A stretch of DNA of 64,000 nucleotides from Streptomyces galbus (GCF_005280195.1 NZ_SZPR01000017.1:248001-312000); one strand, 5' to 3'; numbered from the stretch's first letter, positions 9,315 through 17,582 are shown. The notes: a model not told the origin generated them from the sequence alone. Program-made: numbers and translations.

Positions 9315-10070
9315 TCAGCTCCAGACGTTGCCCTGGTTCTGTGCGCGCGCCCCGTGCTGGCCCATGCCGTACTGCGCGGCGAGGCCCTGGCCGATCTGGG
9401 CGTTCTGCGGCGGCAGCAGTTCGCTGGGCTGGACGAGCGCGAAGCCGCTGCCCATGAAGCTCAGCTCCCAGCCCTCGCCGGTGTTGCCGCGCCGGCGCCA
9501 GACGCCCGAGGAGTGCGTCTGGGCCTGCATCTGCACGCGCAGCCCGGTGGACCAGGCCACGATCGCGTCCGCGTCGCAGTTGACGTACTTGTCGGGCGTG
9601 ACCTGCATCAGCAGCGGGGCGCCCGAGGTCATCAGGGCGACCCGGCCGCGCCCGGTGATGTTGAGCTGGTACTTCCCGGAGCCGGAGATGCCGTACACGC
9701 TGTCGACGGCGATGACCTCGTGGTGCAGCGAGGAGTCCATGGCGAGGACATAGCTGCTGTCCACGGTCAGGCCGTCCTGCTCCACCTCCATCACGTGGAT
9801 GTGCTGGGCGAGGTTGGCGAAGTACACCGTGCCCTGCCCGTGGCAGCGCATCAGGTCCAGGCCCTCGCCGGTCCGCGCGCGAGCGCGGCGCTGGCTGGTG
9901 TTCTGCCACTCGGCGTCGAACTCGACGAGGCCCTGGTAGGCGACCATCGTGCCCTTGCGGGCGAGGACGTCGTCGTGGCCCTCCAGGGTGACGCGGAGCA
10001 TGTGCTTGTTCTGCAGGCTCCAGCGTTCCTGGGTCTGCTGGTCGTTGTACGCGAAAAGCGGGCTCTGCAT
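9315..10070 (-). CDS. AIM24 family protein (third of operon)
   Basis: 251 aa, ATG at 10070 with GGGGGAG upstream. Full-length AIM24/TRAP-like beta-sandwich protein: repeated beta-strand motifs such as GTMVAYQG, LDLMRCHGQGTVYFAN, GSGKYQLNITGRGRVAL and the C-terminal GSGFALVQPSE. The C-terminal 25 residues are Gln/Gly-rich. No signal peptide or catalytic residues. The mitochondrial member is an inner-membrane organisation factor; bacterial roles are not established. It is 17 bp behind the second AIM24 gene in the same operon. Confidence 0.9.
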   Translation of the reverse strand: MQSPLFAYNDQQTQERWSLQNKHMLRVTLEGHDDVLARKGTMVAYQGLVEFDAEWQNTSQRRARARTGEGLDLMRCHGQGTVYFANLAQHIHVMEVEQDGLTVDSSYVLAMDSSLHHEVIAVDSVYGISGSGKYQLNITGRGRVALMTSGAPLLMQVTPDKYVNCDADAIVAWSTGLRVQMQAQTHSSGVWRRRGNTGEGWELSFMGSGFALVQPSELLPPQNAQIGQGLAAQYGMGQHGARAQNQGNVWS

Positions 10071-10087
10071 GGTGTTCTGGCTCCCCC

Positions 10088-10768
10088 TCAGCCCCGGAAC
10101 CGGAGGCGGTCGGTGCTGTCCTCGCTGGGCTGGACGACGACGATGCCCTGGCCGGAGAAGGCCATCTGGTAGGCCTCGCCGCTGCCCCGGCCGATGAGCG
10201 ACTGCGCCTTGAAGCTGCGCTTGCCCTTCACCTTGAGGTTCGGCGACCAGGCGACCAGCGCGTCCGGGTCGACGTAGGTCTCGTCCTCGCCGCCGCCGCA
10301 GTCGACGACGATCGGCTTGCCCCGGGAGGTGAGGGCCACCCATCCCTGCCCGGAGATCTTGGTGTTCCACAGGCCCTGCCCGGCGAACTTCGCGAGCCCC
10401 TTGACCCGCTCCACGCCCCAGGTGAGGTGCGCGTCGAAGGCGAGCAGGTTGGTGGCGTTGACGGAGATGCCGTCGCCGTTGAGGTTGATGACGACCACGT
10501 CCGCGCCGTAGTCGGCGAGGTAGAGCAGGCCGTCGCCGGAGCACTTCATCAAGGGGGCGCCCTCACCGGTCATCCAGTCGCGGGCGATCTGGCGCACGGC
10601 CGGCGGGTTGGGCTCGTACTGGACGAAGCCCTCGTAGGCGACCATCGAGCCCACGCGCGCGAGGAGGTCGTTCCCGGTCTGCAGGGCGACCTTCAGCATG
10701 TGGTTGCCGTGGTTCTCCATGCGGGCGGTGACGGGTGCGGGGGCGTAGCCCGCGAGCTGCTGGTTCAT
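10088..10768 (-). CDS. AIM24 family protein (second of operon)
   Basis: 226 aa, ATG at 10768. An AIM24 domain fills the protein: GSMVAYEGFVQYE, APLMKCSGDGLLYLAD, GLAKFAGQGLWNTKISGQGW and a C-terminal GQGIVVVQPSE that repeats the same strand seen at the ends of its two paralogues. Its start is only 11 bp from the stop of the TerD-AIM24 gene and its stop 17 bp from the third gene, so all three are made together. Sequence identity with its neighbours is limited, suggesting old duplication and specialisation. Confidence 0.9.
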   Translation of the reverse strand: MNQQLAGYAPAPVTARMENHGNHMLKVALQTGNDLLARVGSMVAYEGFVQYEPNPPAVRQIARDWMTGEGAPLMKCSGDGLLYLADYGADVVVINLNGDGISVNATNLLAFDAHLTWGVERVKGLAKFAGQGLWNTKISGQGWVALTSRGKPIVVDCGGGEDETYVDPDALVAWSPNLKVKGKRSFKAQSLIGRGSGEAYQMAFSGQGIVVVQPSEDSTDRLRFRG

Positions 10769-10779
10769 GACGGGCTCCC

Positions 10780-12501
10780 TCAGACCTCGTACGGCTGGAC
10801 GACGATGAAGTTGCCGGGGGCGCCCCGGAACTGGAGGTTGATGCTCTCGCCGGTGTCGCCCGGGTAGGCGTTGCGGCGCATCCGCACCTGGCTGGAGACG
10901 ATCACCTGCGCGGCGGACGACCAGGCGACGACGGCGTTGCAGTCGGCGAACGTGGTCGGCGTGACCGGGAGCACCACGGGCGTGCCGTGCGTCTTGACGA
11001 CGATGGTGCCGGTGCCCTGGAACTGCATGGTGAACAGCGCGCCGCCCGGGATGCCGTGGCCCTCGATGCGGCGGACCTCGTACTGCAGGCTCTCGTCGAA
11101 GGCGAGGACGTTCTCGGCGGAGACGCAGATGCCGTCGCCCTGCAGCTCGATGGGGTGCAGCATCGTGGAGTTCTCGGCGAGGAACACCTGCCCCTGGCCG
11201 GTGCAGCGCATCAGCTGCATCTCCTGGCCGGTGGCGTTGCCCACGATCCGGCCGGCGAACCCGGCGCCCTTGTAGCTGAAGTCGACCTTGCCCTGGTAGA
11301 GCACCATGCTGCCCTGCCGCGCCAGCACCGGCTGTCCGCCGATGCCGAGGTCCACGCGGATCAGCTTGCTGTTCTGCTGGGTCCAGCGCTGTCCGGTGGG
11401 CGTCTCCCGGAACTTCTGCAGCGCGGCGCCCACCCCGGCGCCGCCGGGGGGCGCGCCCTGCGGCACACCGTACGTGTGCTGGCCGGGGATCTGCCCGAAC
11501 GGCGGCTGCTGCCCGTAGCCGGGGGGCGGGCCGGGCTGGCCGTAGCCGGGCGGCATGGGGGCCTGCGGGGCCGGGGGCTGGCCGTAACCGGGCGGCGGGG
11601 GCGCCGACGGGGCCGGGGGCTGGCCGTACGGCGGCTGGGGCGGCTGGCCGTAGGGCGCGGGAGCCGGGCCCGGCGGCGGGACCTGGACGCCGCCGGGCGG
11701 GGTCATGGGGGCGATGAGGGTCGGCGCGCCGTGCACGTTGGGGTGCGGCGCGGACGGCGGGGGCGGTGTGGTGCCCGGCGGGGGCGCGGGAGGCGCGAAG
11801 CCCTGCGCGGCGGGCTGCGGCTGGGGTGCGGGCGGCACGGACGCCGGTGCCGACGGGGCGCCGAAGGCGGGCGGGGCGGCGCTCTGCGCGGGCGGGGCGA
11901 AGCCGGGGGCGCCGCCGGCCGCGGGCTGCTGCTGCGGCTGCTGCGGCTGCTGCGGTGCGGCGGGTGCCTCCTCCTCGAGGACCTCGCCGCCGAAGTTCTT
12001 CAGCAGCGCCTCCAGGCCGCCGTCGAAGCCCTGGCCGACGGCAGCGAACCGCCACACGTCCTTCAGGTAGAAGTCACCGAGCATCACGGCCCGCTCGGTG
12101 GTGAACTCCGAGCCGTCGAAGGAGTACCTGGCCACCTCCTCGCCGCCGGCGACGATGCGCAGGTACCCGGGGCCGATCTGGGACATCTGTCCGGCGCCGT
12201 CGACGGTCGCGGTGAAGGACAGCTTCTGGATCTGCGGCGGGATCCGGTCGAGGGTGACCCGGAAGGACTCCGTGTCGCCGGCCTGGGCTCCCAGCAGCTG
12301 GACGGACTCCTCCGGGGACTTCGGCTGGTTGAAGAAGATGAAGTACCGGTCGTCCGAGAGCCGTTCGTCGGCGTCCAGTCCGAAGCAGCTGATGTCGAAG
12401 TTCAGGCCGGGGGCGGAGATCTGCACGCCTACGTACAGATCCGTGCCCGCGGTGAGGTCACTGATCCTGGCCTTGTGGCCGCGTTGGAATTCCCTGGGCA
12501 T
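10780..12501 (-). CDS. TerD-AIM24 fusion protein (first of operon)
   Basis: 573 aa, ATG at 12501 with GGGGGA upstream. Domains: TerD-type stress/calcium-binding domain (about 1-185; ISAPGLNFDISCFGLDADER and RYFIFFNQPKSPEESV are typical), a Pro/Gln/Gly/Ala-rich flexible linker (about 190-350, many PPGYGQP-like units), then an AIM24 domain (about 365-570; GSMVLYQGKVDFSY, GQGTIVVKTHG-like strands, ending VVQPYEV). TerD proteins act in tellurite, phage and stress resistance modules; no other ter gene is present here. The linker looks built to hold two folded domains apart. Confidence 0.9.
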   Translation of the reverse strand: MPREFQRGHKARISDLTAGTDLYVGVQISAPGLNFDISCFGLDADERLSDDRYFIFFNQPKSPEESVQLLGAQAGDTESFRVTLDRIPPQIQKLSFTATVDGAGQMSQIGPGYLRIVAGGEEVARYSFDGSEFTTERAVMLGDFYLKDVWRFAAVGQGFDGGLEALLKNFGGEVLEEEAPAAPQQPQQPQQQPAAGGAPGFAPPAQSAAPPAFGAPSAPASVPPAPQPQPAAQGFAPPAPPPGTTPPPPSAPHPNVHGAPTLIAPMTPPGGVQVPPPGPAPAPYGQPPQPPYGQPPAPSAPPPPGYGQPPAPQAPMPPGYGQPGPPPGYGQQPPFGQIPGQHTYGVPQGAPPGGAGVGAALQKFRETPTGQRWTQQNSKLIRVDLGIGGQPVLARQGSMVLYQGKVDFSYKGAGFAGRIVGNATGQEMQLMRCTGQGQVFLAENSTMLHPIELQGDGICVSAENVLAFDESLQYEVRRIEGHGIPGGALFTMQFQGTGTIVVKTHGTPVVLPVTPTTFADCNAVVAWSSAAQVIVSSQVRMRRNAYPGDTGESINLQFRGAPGNFIVVQPYEV

Positions 12502-12618
12502 GCGTTACGACCGTCCCCCATCCCGAAGTGAGTGCGTCGCGCCAGGCTAACGGCAAACCCTGACATCGAACGATGTCGGTACAGAGCCGGTACACAACGC
12601 GCGCGTGGGCGGACGTGC

Positions 12619-13215
12619 TCACTGTCCGCGCGTGCCCGGCAGGTGCGGCAGCCGTTCGGCGGCCACCACTCCCTCCAGGTAGCCGCGGGCGCGCTCGGTG
12701 CGCGGATAGGCCTCCAGCAGCCGCCAGAAGTCGGGGCCGTGCCCGGGCACCAGGAGGTGGGCGAGCTCGTGCAGGAGCACGTAGTCGATGACGTACTCGG
12801 GCATGCCCTTGAGCCGGTGCGACAGGCGGATGCTGCCCTCGGCCGGGGTGCACGAGCCCCAGCGGGTGTTCTGGTTGGTCACCCAGCGCACCGAGCGGGC
12901 CCGGGCCCGGCCCTCGAAGTACTGCGCGGACAGCCGCTCCGCCCGCTCGGCGAGCTCCGTGTCCCCGGGCACGCGCCGGCTCTCCTGGGCGGCCAGCTTG
13001 TCGAGCATGACGCTGACCCAGCGCTGCTCCTCGGCCTTGGACATGCGGGCAGGGATGAGCACGACGGTGCGATCGCCCTCGCGGTACGCGGAGACCGTCC
13101 GCCGTCGGCGGGTACTCCTGCGCACCTCGATCGCGCTCGCCCCCGAGCCGCTCGGCGGCTGGCTCGTCGTGCTGCGCTGTGGGGTTCCGGCGCGGTGCAG
13201 TGGGTCGGCGGGCAC
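12619..13215 (-). CDS. YgjP/DUF45 zinc metallopeptidase
   Basis: 198 aa, GTG start at 13215. The gluzincin motif HELAHLLVPGH (His149, Glu150, His153, His159) is intact, preceded by the family-specific NTRWGSCTPAEGSIRLSH block (about 116-133). Residues 1-35 are disordered. Soluble, presumably cytoplasmic; substrate unknown. It lies 117 bp upstream of the TerD-AIM24 operon on the same strand. Confidence 0.9.
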   Translation of the reverse strand: MPADPLHRAGTPQRSTTSQPPSGSGASAIEVRRSTRRRRTVSAYREGDRTVVLIPARMSKAEEQRWVSVMLDKLAAQESRRVPGDTELAERAERLSAQYFEGRARARSVRWVTNQNTRWGSCTPAEGSIRLSHRLKGMPEYVIDYVLLHELAHLLVPGHGPDFWRLLEAYPRTERARGYLEGVVAAERLPHLPGTRGQ

Positions 13216-13453
13216 GCCCCGACGTTACCCGCTGCACCTGGGGGAAGTCCCGGCTCCGGGACGGTTCGGTGCCGAAGCGGCACCCCCTGGGTGCGGCGTA
13301 CGACGGATTAGTACGACGAATCGGGGCGCCTGTGGACAACTCGGCGCACCGCTCGGCGTTCCCCGGCATGCTGGCACTCGTCGGCGGAGCCCGGGCCTCC
13401 CACCCCCGCTCCGCCGCCGGTACGGGGACGATCGATGGCTACGGGGGCCGTGC
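13216..13453. promoter_or_regulatory. Divergent intergenic region with DnaA-box match
   Basis: 238 bp between the metallopeptidase (minus) and the E1-like gene (plus). It contains TGTGGACAA (13331-13339), the exact reverse complement of the Streptomyces DnaA-box consensus TTGTCCACA, and a near-direct repeat TACGACGRAT around 13300-13325 in the AT-richest part, plausible promoter DNA. Confidence 0.45.
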
Positions 13454-14692
13454 ATGCATCCGATGGTGAAACCCGCGCTGCGGCGCGGCTGGCGTGATCT
13501 CAACACCGTGCAGTTCGGGATGACCCCGGCGCACGCGCTGACGCTCGGGCCGATGGACACGGCGACAGGCAGCTTCCTCGACCTGCTGGACGGCACCCGG
13601 GGGCTGCCGCTCCTGCGGGAGGAGGGCCGCCGGATGGACCTGCCGGACGGCCACGTCGACCTGCTGGTGCGACGGCTTGCGCGGGCCGGGTTGGTCGACG
13701 ACGCACGCGGGGGCGGTGCGGACGCGGACGCGCTGCGCGCCAGACCCGAGGCGCTGGACCGGCTGCGGCCCGACCTGGCGGCGCTGTCGCTGGTGGCGCC
13801 CGGGCCGGGCGAGGCGATGGAACTGCTGGCCGCACGCCGCCGGCTACGGGTGCAGGTGCGCGGGGCCGGCCGGGTCGGCGCGGTGATCGCCTCGCTGCTG
13901 TCCGGCGCGGGCGTCGGCGAGGTCGACGTGCGCGACGGCGGCCGGGTGGAGCCGGGCGACGTGGCACCGGGCGGCCTGCCGGCCGAGGCGGTCGGCGAGC
14001 GCCGGGACGAGGCGGCCCGCCGCGCGGTGCGCCGGTCCGCGCCCGACCAGCCGCCCCGCCGCAGTCCCGGCCCCTCGGCCGGCACCGAGCCCGGCGCCTT
14101 CTCCCTCGTGGTCCTCGCCCCGCGCGACGACGTCGCCGTGCACGCCCCCGATCCGGCGGCCGCGCAGCCGCTGATCGCGTCCGGCATCCCTCATCTGTAC
14201 GCCGGGGTGGTGGAGGCCACGGGCGTCGTCGGGCCGCTGGTCCTCCCGGGGGAGACGGGCTGCGCCGGCTGTCTGCAGCAGGAGCGCGTCGACCGCGATC
14301 CGACCTGGCCGCGGCTGGTCACCCAGTGGCGCTCGGGGCCCCGCCGCCCGGCCCGCGCCTGCGACCTGGCGCTGGCCACGACGGTCGCCGGTCTGGCCGC
14401 CGCGCACGCCCTGGCCTTCCTCGACGGCCGCGGCCCGTCGAGCGCCGGGGCCCGCTGGGAGGTCTCCGCACCGGTCTTCCAGTGGCATGCTCGACCGGTG
14501 TGGGCGCACCCGGCCTGCCCCTGTGGAGCGGCGGACCACCGTGCGGACGGCCCAGCCGAGGAAGGTGAGGGAGAACACCCCTCGGAGGACGCGGGCACAC
14601 ACGAGACAATGGGGGAGCAACGGCATTCTGAGGAGTTGGGCCGTACGGCACACACGGCGCGGCTGGCTGGGACCTGGAGGGCGCATGTCTGA
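13454..14692 (+). CDS. E1/ThiF-like protein related to TOMM cyclodehydratase adaptors
   Basis: 412 aa from ATG 13454. The N-terminal half resembles the leader-peptide-binding/E1-like part of azoline-forming (TOMM) enzymes. A Rossmann glycine motif GAGRVGAVIA lies near 138-147, followed by a degenerate adenylation segment (VDVRDGGRVEPGDVAPGGL) lacking the usual acidic and Arg residues. A zinc-site pattern is present: GCAGC near 275 and CPC near 355. The C-terminal 50 residues are polar and unlike the family. No YcaO protein or precursor peptide lies nearby, so the role is unknown. Its stop overlaps the AarF start by 8 nt. Confidence 0.65.
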   Translation: MHPMVKPALRRGWRDLNTVQFGMTPAHALTLGPMDTATGSFLDLLDGTRGLPLLREEGRRMDLPDGHVDLLVRRLARAGLVDDARGGGADADALRARPEALDRLRPDLAALSLVAPGPGEAMELLAARRRLRVQVRGAGRVGAVIASLLSGAGVGEVDVRDGGRVEPGDVAPGGLPAEAVGERRDEAARRAVRRSAPDQPPRRSPGPSAGTEPGAFSLVVLAPRDDVAVHAPDPAAAQPLIASGIPHLYAGVVEATGVVGPLVLPGETGCAGCLQQERVDRDPTWPRLVTQWRSGPRRPARACDLALATTVAGLAAAHALAFLDGRGPSSAGARWEVSAPVFQWHARPVWAHPACPCGAADHRADGPAEEGEGEHPSEDAGTHETMGEQRHSEELGRTAHTARLAGTWRAHV

Positions 14693-16085
14693 TCTTCCCC
14701 GCAAGGCGGTCACCCGGACCGCCAAGCTCGCCGCGCTCCCGCTCGGCTTCGCCGGCCGGGCGACCTGGGGGCTGGGCAAACGCATCGTCGGCGAGTCCGC
14801 GGAGATCGTCGGCCGCGAGCTGCAGCAGCGCACGGCCGAGCAGCTGTTCAAGGTGCTCGGCGAGCTCAAGGGCGGTGCGATGAAGTTCGGGCAGGCATTG
14901 TCCGTCTTCGAGTCGGCGCTGCCCGAGGAGGTCGCCGGCCCCTACCGGGCGGCCCTGACCAAGCTCCAGGAGGCCGCGCCGCCGATGCCGACACGCACCG
15001 TGCACGCGGTGCTGGCGGAGCGCCTGGGCGAGGACTGGCCCCAGCTCTTCCTGGAGTTCGAGGACAAGCCGTCCGCGGCCGCGTCGATCGGCCAGGTGCA
15101 CCGGGGCGTGTGGCACGACGGCCGCGAGGTCGCGGTCAAGGTCCAGTACCCGGGGGCGGGCGACGCCCTGCTGTCCGACCTGAACCAGCTCGGCCGGTTC
15201 GCGCGCCTGCTGGGTCCGCTCATCCCCGGCATGGACATCAAGCCGCTGATCGCCGAGCTGCGCGACCGTGTCTCCGAGGAGCTGGACTACGCGCTGGAGG
15301 CCGGCGCCCAGCAGGCCCACGCGCAGGAGTTCGCGGACGACCCGGACGTGGTGGTGCCGGCCGTGGTGCACCAGTGCGACCAGGTCCTGATCACCGAGTG
15401 GATCGACGGGGTGCCGCTGTCCGAGGTGATCGCCGACGGCACGCCGGAGCAGCGCGACCGCGCCGGTCAGTTGCTGGCCCGCTTCCTGTTCTCCGGTCCG
15501 GCCCGCACCGGCCTGCTGCACGCCGACCCGCACCCGGGGAACTTCCGGCTGCTGCCCGGCGGCCCGGAGGGCGAGGACGACTGGCGCCTCGGCGTGCTGG
15601 ACTTCGGCACGGTCGACCGGCTGCCCGGCGGACTGCCGATCACGATCGGCGAGTCGCTGCGGAAGACCCTCGACGGCCGCGCGGACGCCGTCTATGAGCT
15701 GCTGCGCACGGAGGGCTTCGTCAAGGACTCCATCGAGCTGGACCCGGACGCGGTCCTGGACTACCTGCTGCCGATCATCGAGCCGGCCCAGGTGGAGGAG
15801 TTCACCTTCACCCGGGGCTGGATGCGCAGCCAGGCGGCCCGGATCGCCGACCCCCGCTCCCCCGCCTACCAGCTGGGCAAGCGGCTCAACCTGCCCCCGG
15901 CGTACCTGTTGATCCACCGCGTCACCCTCAGCACCATCGGCGTCCTGTGCCAGCTCGGCGCGACGGTCCGGCTGCGCGAGGAGCTGGAGGAGTGGCTGCC
16001 GGGCTTCGTCCCGCAGGAGGAACTGCCGGCGGACGAGGCGTACGAAGAAGGCGGGGCGGACGGGGACTCGGTGGCGCAGGCGTGA
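14685..16085 (+). CDS. AarF/ABC1/UbiB-type atypical kinase
   Basis: 466 aa, ATG 14685 with CTGGAGGG upstream, overlapping the preceding gene by 8 nt. Family signatures: KxGQ motif LKGGAMKFGQALS near 62-75, ATP lysine in REVAVKVQYP, catalytic loop HADPHPGNF (279-287), and metal Asp306 in LDFGTVD. Ala/Gly-rich loop AAASIGQVH replaces the P-loop, as in UbiB/COQ8. Homologue of Rv3197, which in mycobacteria is next to whiB7 and has been linked to macrolide tolerance; the same adjacency is kept here. Soluble, no C-terminal membrane helices. Confidence 0.9.
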   Translation: MSDLPRKAVTRTAKLAALPLGFAGRATWGLGKRIVGESAEIVGRELQQRTAEQLFKVLGELKGGAMKFGQALSVFESALPEEVAGPYRAALTKLQEAAPPMPTRTVHAVLAERLGEDWPQLFLEFEDKPSAAASIGQVHRGVWHDGREVAVKVQYPGAGDALLSDLNQLGRFARLLGPLIPGMDIKPLIAELRDRVSEELDYALEAGAQQAHAQEFADDPDVVVPAVVHQCDQVLITEWIDGVPLSEVIADGTPEQRDRAGQLLARFLFSGPARTGLLHADPHPGNFRLLPGGPEGEDDWRLGVLDFGTVDRLPGGLPITIGESLRKTLDGRADAVYELLRTEGFVKDSIELDPDAVLDYLLPIIEPAQVEEFTFTRGWMRSQAARIADPRSPAYQLGKRLNLPPAYLLIHRVTLSTIGVLCQLGATVRLREELEEWLPGFVPQEELPADEAYEEGGADGDSVAQA

Positions 16086-16136
16086 GCCTTTGGCGGGTGC
16101 CCGGGCCGCCCACGGAGGTCTGACGGCGGACGCGCC

Positions 16137-16172
16137 GCGGGGGCCGGTCCGTTCGGTCGGACCGGCCCCCGC
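16137..16172. terminator. Convergent hairpin terminator
   Basis: Perfect 15-bp stem GCGGGGGCCGGTCCG (16137-16151) / complement (16158-16172) with the loop TTCGGT. It separates the AarF gene (plus, stop 16085) from the gene that ends at 16228 on minus. Confidence 0.85.
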
Positions 16173-16227
16173 GAGGAGAGCTTCGCCTCCCCGGGGTCGG
16201 GGAGGCCACCGCTTCAGGTGGACTGGG

Positions 16228-16551
16228 TCACTGCATCACGGCCATGGCGAGCGCACGGCGGGCACGCATCGAGGCGCGCTCGGCCCGGCGCTGCATCCGG
16301 CGGGCGGTGGCCAGGCGCACGGCCCGGCGTTCCCGCTCGGCCTCCTGCAGTCGCTCGTGCATATGCGCACGAGCCAGGGCTTCTGGGATGAGTTGCATTT
16401 CTCGGGTCCTGTTCTGGCGCGAGTCGATCGCGCTGGTGGTGGTGACGTCTTCGATCACGGAGCCGGCGGGCTCGCTGGTGGACGGCTTCATCGGGGCCTG
16501 CTTCTTGGGGTCGTGCGTGAGGGGACGGTCGATGGTTCCGGTGGTGTTCAT
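16228..16551 (-). CDS. Arg/Ala-rich small protein coupled to wblC
   Basis: 107 aa. Its ATG (16551-16549) overlaps the wblC stop in an ATGA, so it should be translated from the same messenger as wblC. The N-terminal half is polar and disordered. Residues about 60-107 form a strongly basic, predicted amphipathic helix (many RR/RA pairs, REMQLIPEALARAHMHERLQ entry). No known domain. A nucleic-acid or ribosome partner would fit the charge but is a guess. Confidence 0.75.
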   Translation of the reverse strand: MNTTGTIDRPLTHDPKKQAPMKPSTSEPAGSVIEDVTTTSAIDSRQNRTREMQLIPEALARAHMHERLQEAERERRAVRLATARRMQRRAERASMRARRALAMAVMQ

Positions 16552-16925
16552 GCCGTGACCGGGTTCTTGCGCGGGCGGCCACGCGGCCGCTTCCGGGCGA
16601 CGACGACCCCCTGGACGAACAGCTCGCCACCCCAGACACCCCAGGGCTCACGCCGCTCCTTGGCGCCGGCGAGGCAGGCCTCGATCAGCGGGCAGGTGCG
16701 GCAGAGGGACTTGGCGTACTCGACGTCCGCGGGCGACTCGGCGAAGAAGACCTCCGGGTCGTAGGTGCGGCAGGGGACGGGTACGCCGAGGTTCTCGATG
16801 GCGTCGTCGAGCGCGGTGAGCGCGGTGAGGGGGGTGAGCGGGGTCAAGGTGGAGTCCTCCGTGAGGCCGGGCGGCGGGATCGTTTCGGAAGGCGGTACGG
16901 ACGGGGCGTGCGCTTCGAGTTGCAC
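16548..16925 (-). CDS. wblC: WblC (WhiB7-type) Fe-S transcription factor
   Basis: 125 aa from GTG 16925, preceded by GAGGAAG. The four cluster cysteines are Cys52, Cys75, Cys78 and Cys84; the sigma-factor-contacting turn is GVWGG (96-100); the C-terminal AT-hook is RPRGRPRK (113-120), which separates WhiB7/WblC from other Wbl proteins. WblC binds AT-rich DNA just upstream of the -35 of SigA/HrdB promoters and activates intrinsic antibiotic-resistance and ribosome-rescue genes. Its own leader carries an upstream ORF and an attenuator (see 17036-17427), and the promoter shows its binding pattern. Confidence 0.93.
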   Translation of the reverse strand: MQLEAHAPSVPPSETIPPPGLTEDSTLTPLTPLTALTALDDAIENLGVPVPCRTYDPEVFFAESPADVEYAKSLCRTCPLIEACLAGAKERREPWGVWGGELFVQGVVVARKRPRGRPRKNPVTA

Positions 16926-17035
16926 GGGTGGTCTTCCTCGTCTGGTCGGTCCGGCCCTGTGGGGCCGGGTGTCGGCTGGGTACCGGGTTCTTTTCTTGTC
17001 CCGAGGCCCCTTCGCTCTGCCGTCCCCGTTCGGGG

Positions 17036-17078
17036 AAAACAGAAGGGCCGCGGATCCCGGATGGGGTTCCGCGGCCCT
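17036..17078 (-). terminator. Intrinsic attenuator in the wblC leader
   Basis: On the minus strand the arms AGGGCCGCGGA and TCCGCGGCCCT (11-bp stem, 13-nt loop; plus positions 17044-17054 and 17068-17078) are followed by TCTGTTTTCCCC, a U-tract that is rare in this GC-rich genome. It lies 23 nt after the upstream ORF stop and about 120 nt before wblC. A second hairpin (CCGGCCC..GGGCCGG, 16951-16968) stands just upstream of the wblC ribosome site. Confidence 0.85.
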
Positions 17079-17100
17079 GAAGGCGCCGGCCTGATCGAGA

Positions 17101-17427
17101 TCAGGCTGGATCACTCCAGGGTTCTGGCCCACGGAAGGCCCACATCAGGTGGTGCTGCGTCGTCTGCTTCCGGAATCCGGCACCGGTCGCCGTAAAGGCA
17201 TAGGCCTGCGCCTGCGCCATTACTGCTGCTTCCAGTGCCTTGGTCGGTCGCTCGTCACGCTCACGGACGGGAAGGCCCGCGGGGGCGACGGAGGACGCCG
17301 GACGCTCGACACGAATGCCGGACAGACCGGTGCCACGGTGGGAGGAGCCGAGCAGGCACAGGGAGACGACCGAGCGATCGGTCAGTTTGGCGCTGTTGAT
17401 GGAACCGGCGTTGTTGATGCTGATCAC
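17101..17427 (-). CDS. wblC upstream ORF (regulatory leader ORF)
   Basis: 108 codons from GTG 17427, with a strong GAGGAGG eight bases upstream, to TGA at 17101. The product begins MISINNAGSINSAKLTDRSV and has no known domain. Position between promoter and attenuator matches the upstream ORF whose translation controls WblC/WhiB7 expression: slowed ribosomes would prevent formation of the terminator at 17044-17078. The coding content may matter less than where ribosomes pause. Confidence 0.75.
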   Translation of the reverse strand: MISINNAGSINSAKLTDRSVVSLCLLGSSHRGTGLSGIRVERPASSVAPAGLPVRERDERPTKALEAAVMAQAQAYAFTATGAGFRKQTTQHHLMWAFRGPEPWSDPA

Positions 17428-17541
17428 TGGAATCGCCTCCTCTCGGCGTCTCAAGGGACCGGGCGTGAGCCCGATCCGGCGGATACGCAAGTACAGCACG
17501 GAATCAGGGCCTTCGAGAAGGCCGCCGTTCCCGTGCCTAAG

Positions 17542-17582
17542 AACCTATGGGGATCGCTGGGGCATGCGCAAACTATTTTTTC
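17542..17582 (-). promoter_or_regulatory. wblC promoter with AT-rich WblC-binding motif
   Basis: Minus-strand elements: -10 TAGGTT (17542-17547), 18-bp spacer, -35 TTGCGC (17566-17571), and directly upstream the A/T run AAAAAATAG (17573-17582). An AT-rich block 2-5 bp upstream of the -35 is the hallmark of WhiB7/WblC-dependent promoters, so autoactivation is expected. It starts just 12 bp past the stop of uvrD2. Confidence 0.75.

Noticed and set aside
10780..12501. Tellurite-resistance operon
   Set aside because: Only a TerD domain is present, fused to AIM24; no TerB, TerC, TerZ or other ter gene nearby.
13454..14692. Thiazole/oxazole-modified peptide gene cluster
   Set aside because: No YcaO, dehydrogenase or precursor peptide gene was found on either strand nearby, and the adenylation site is degenerate.
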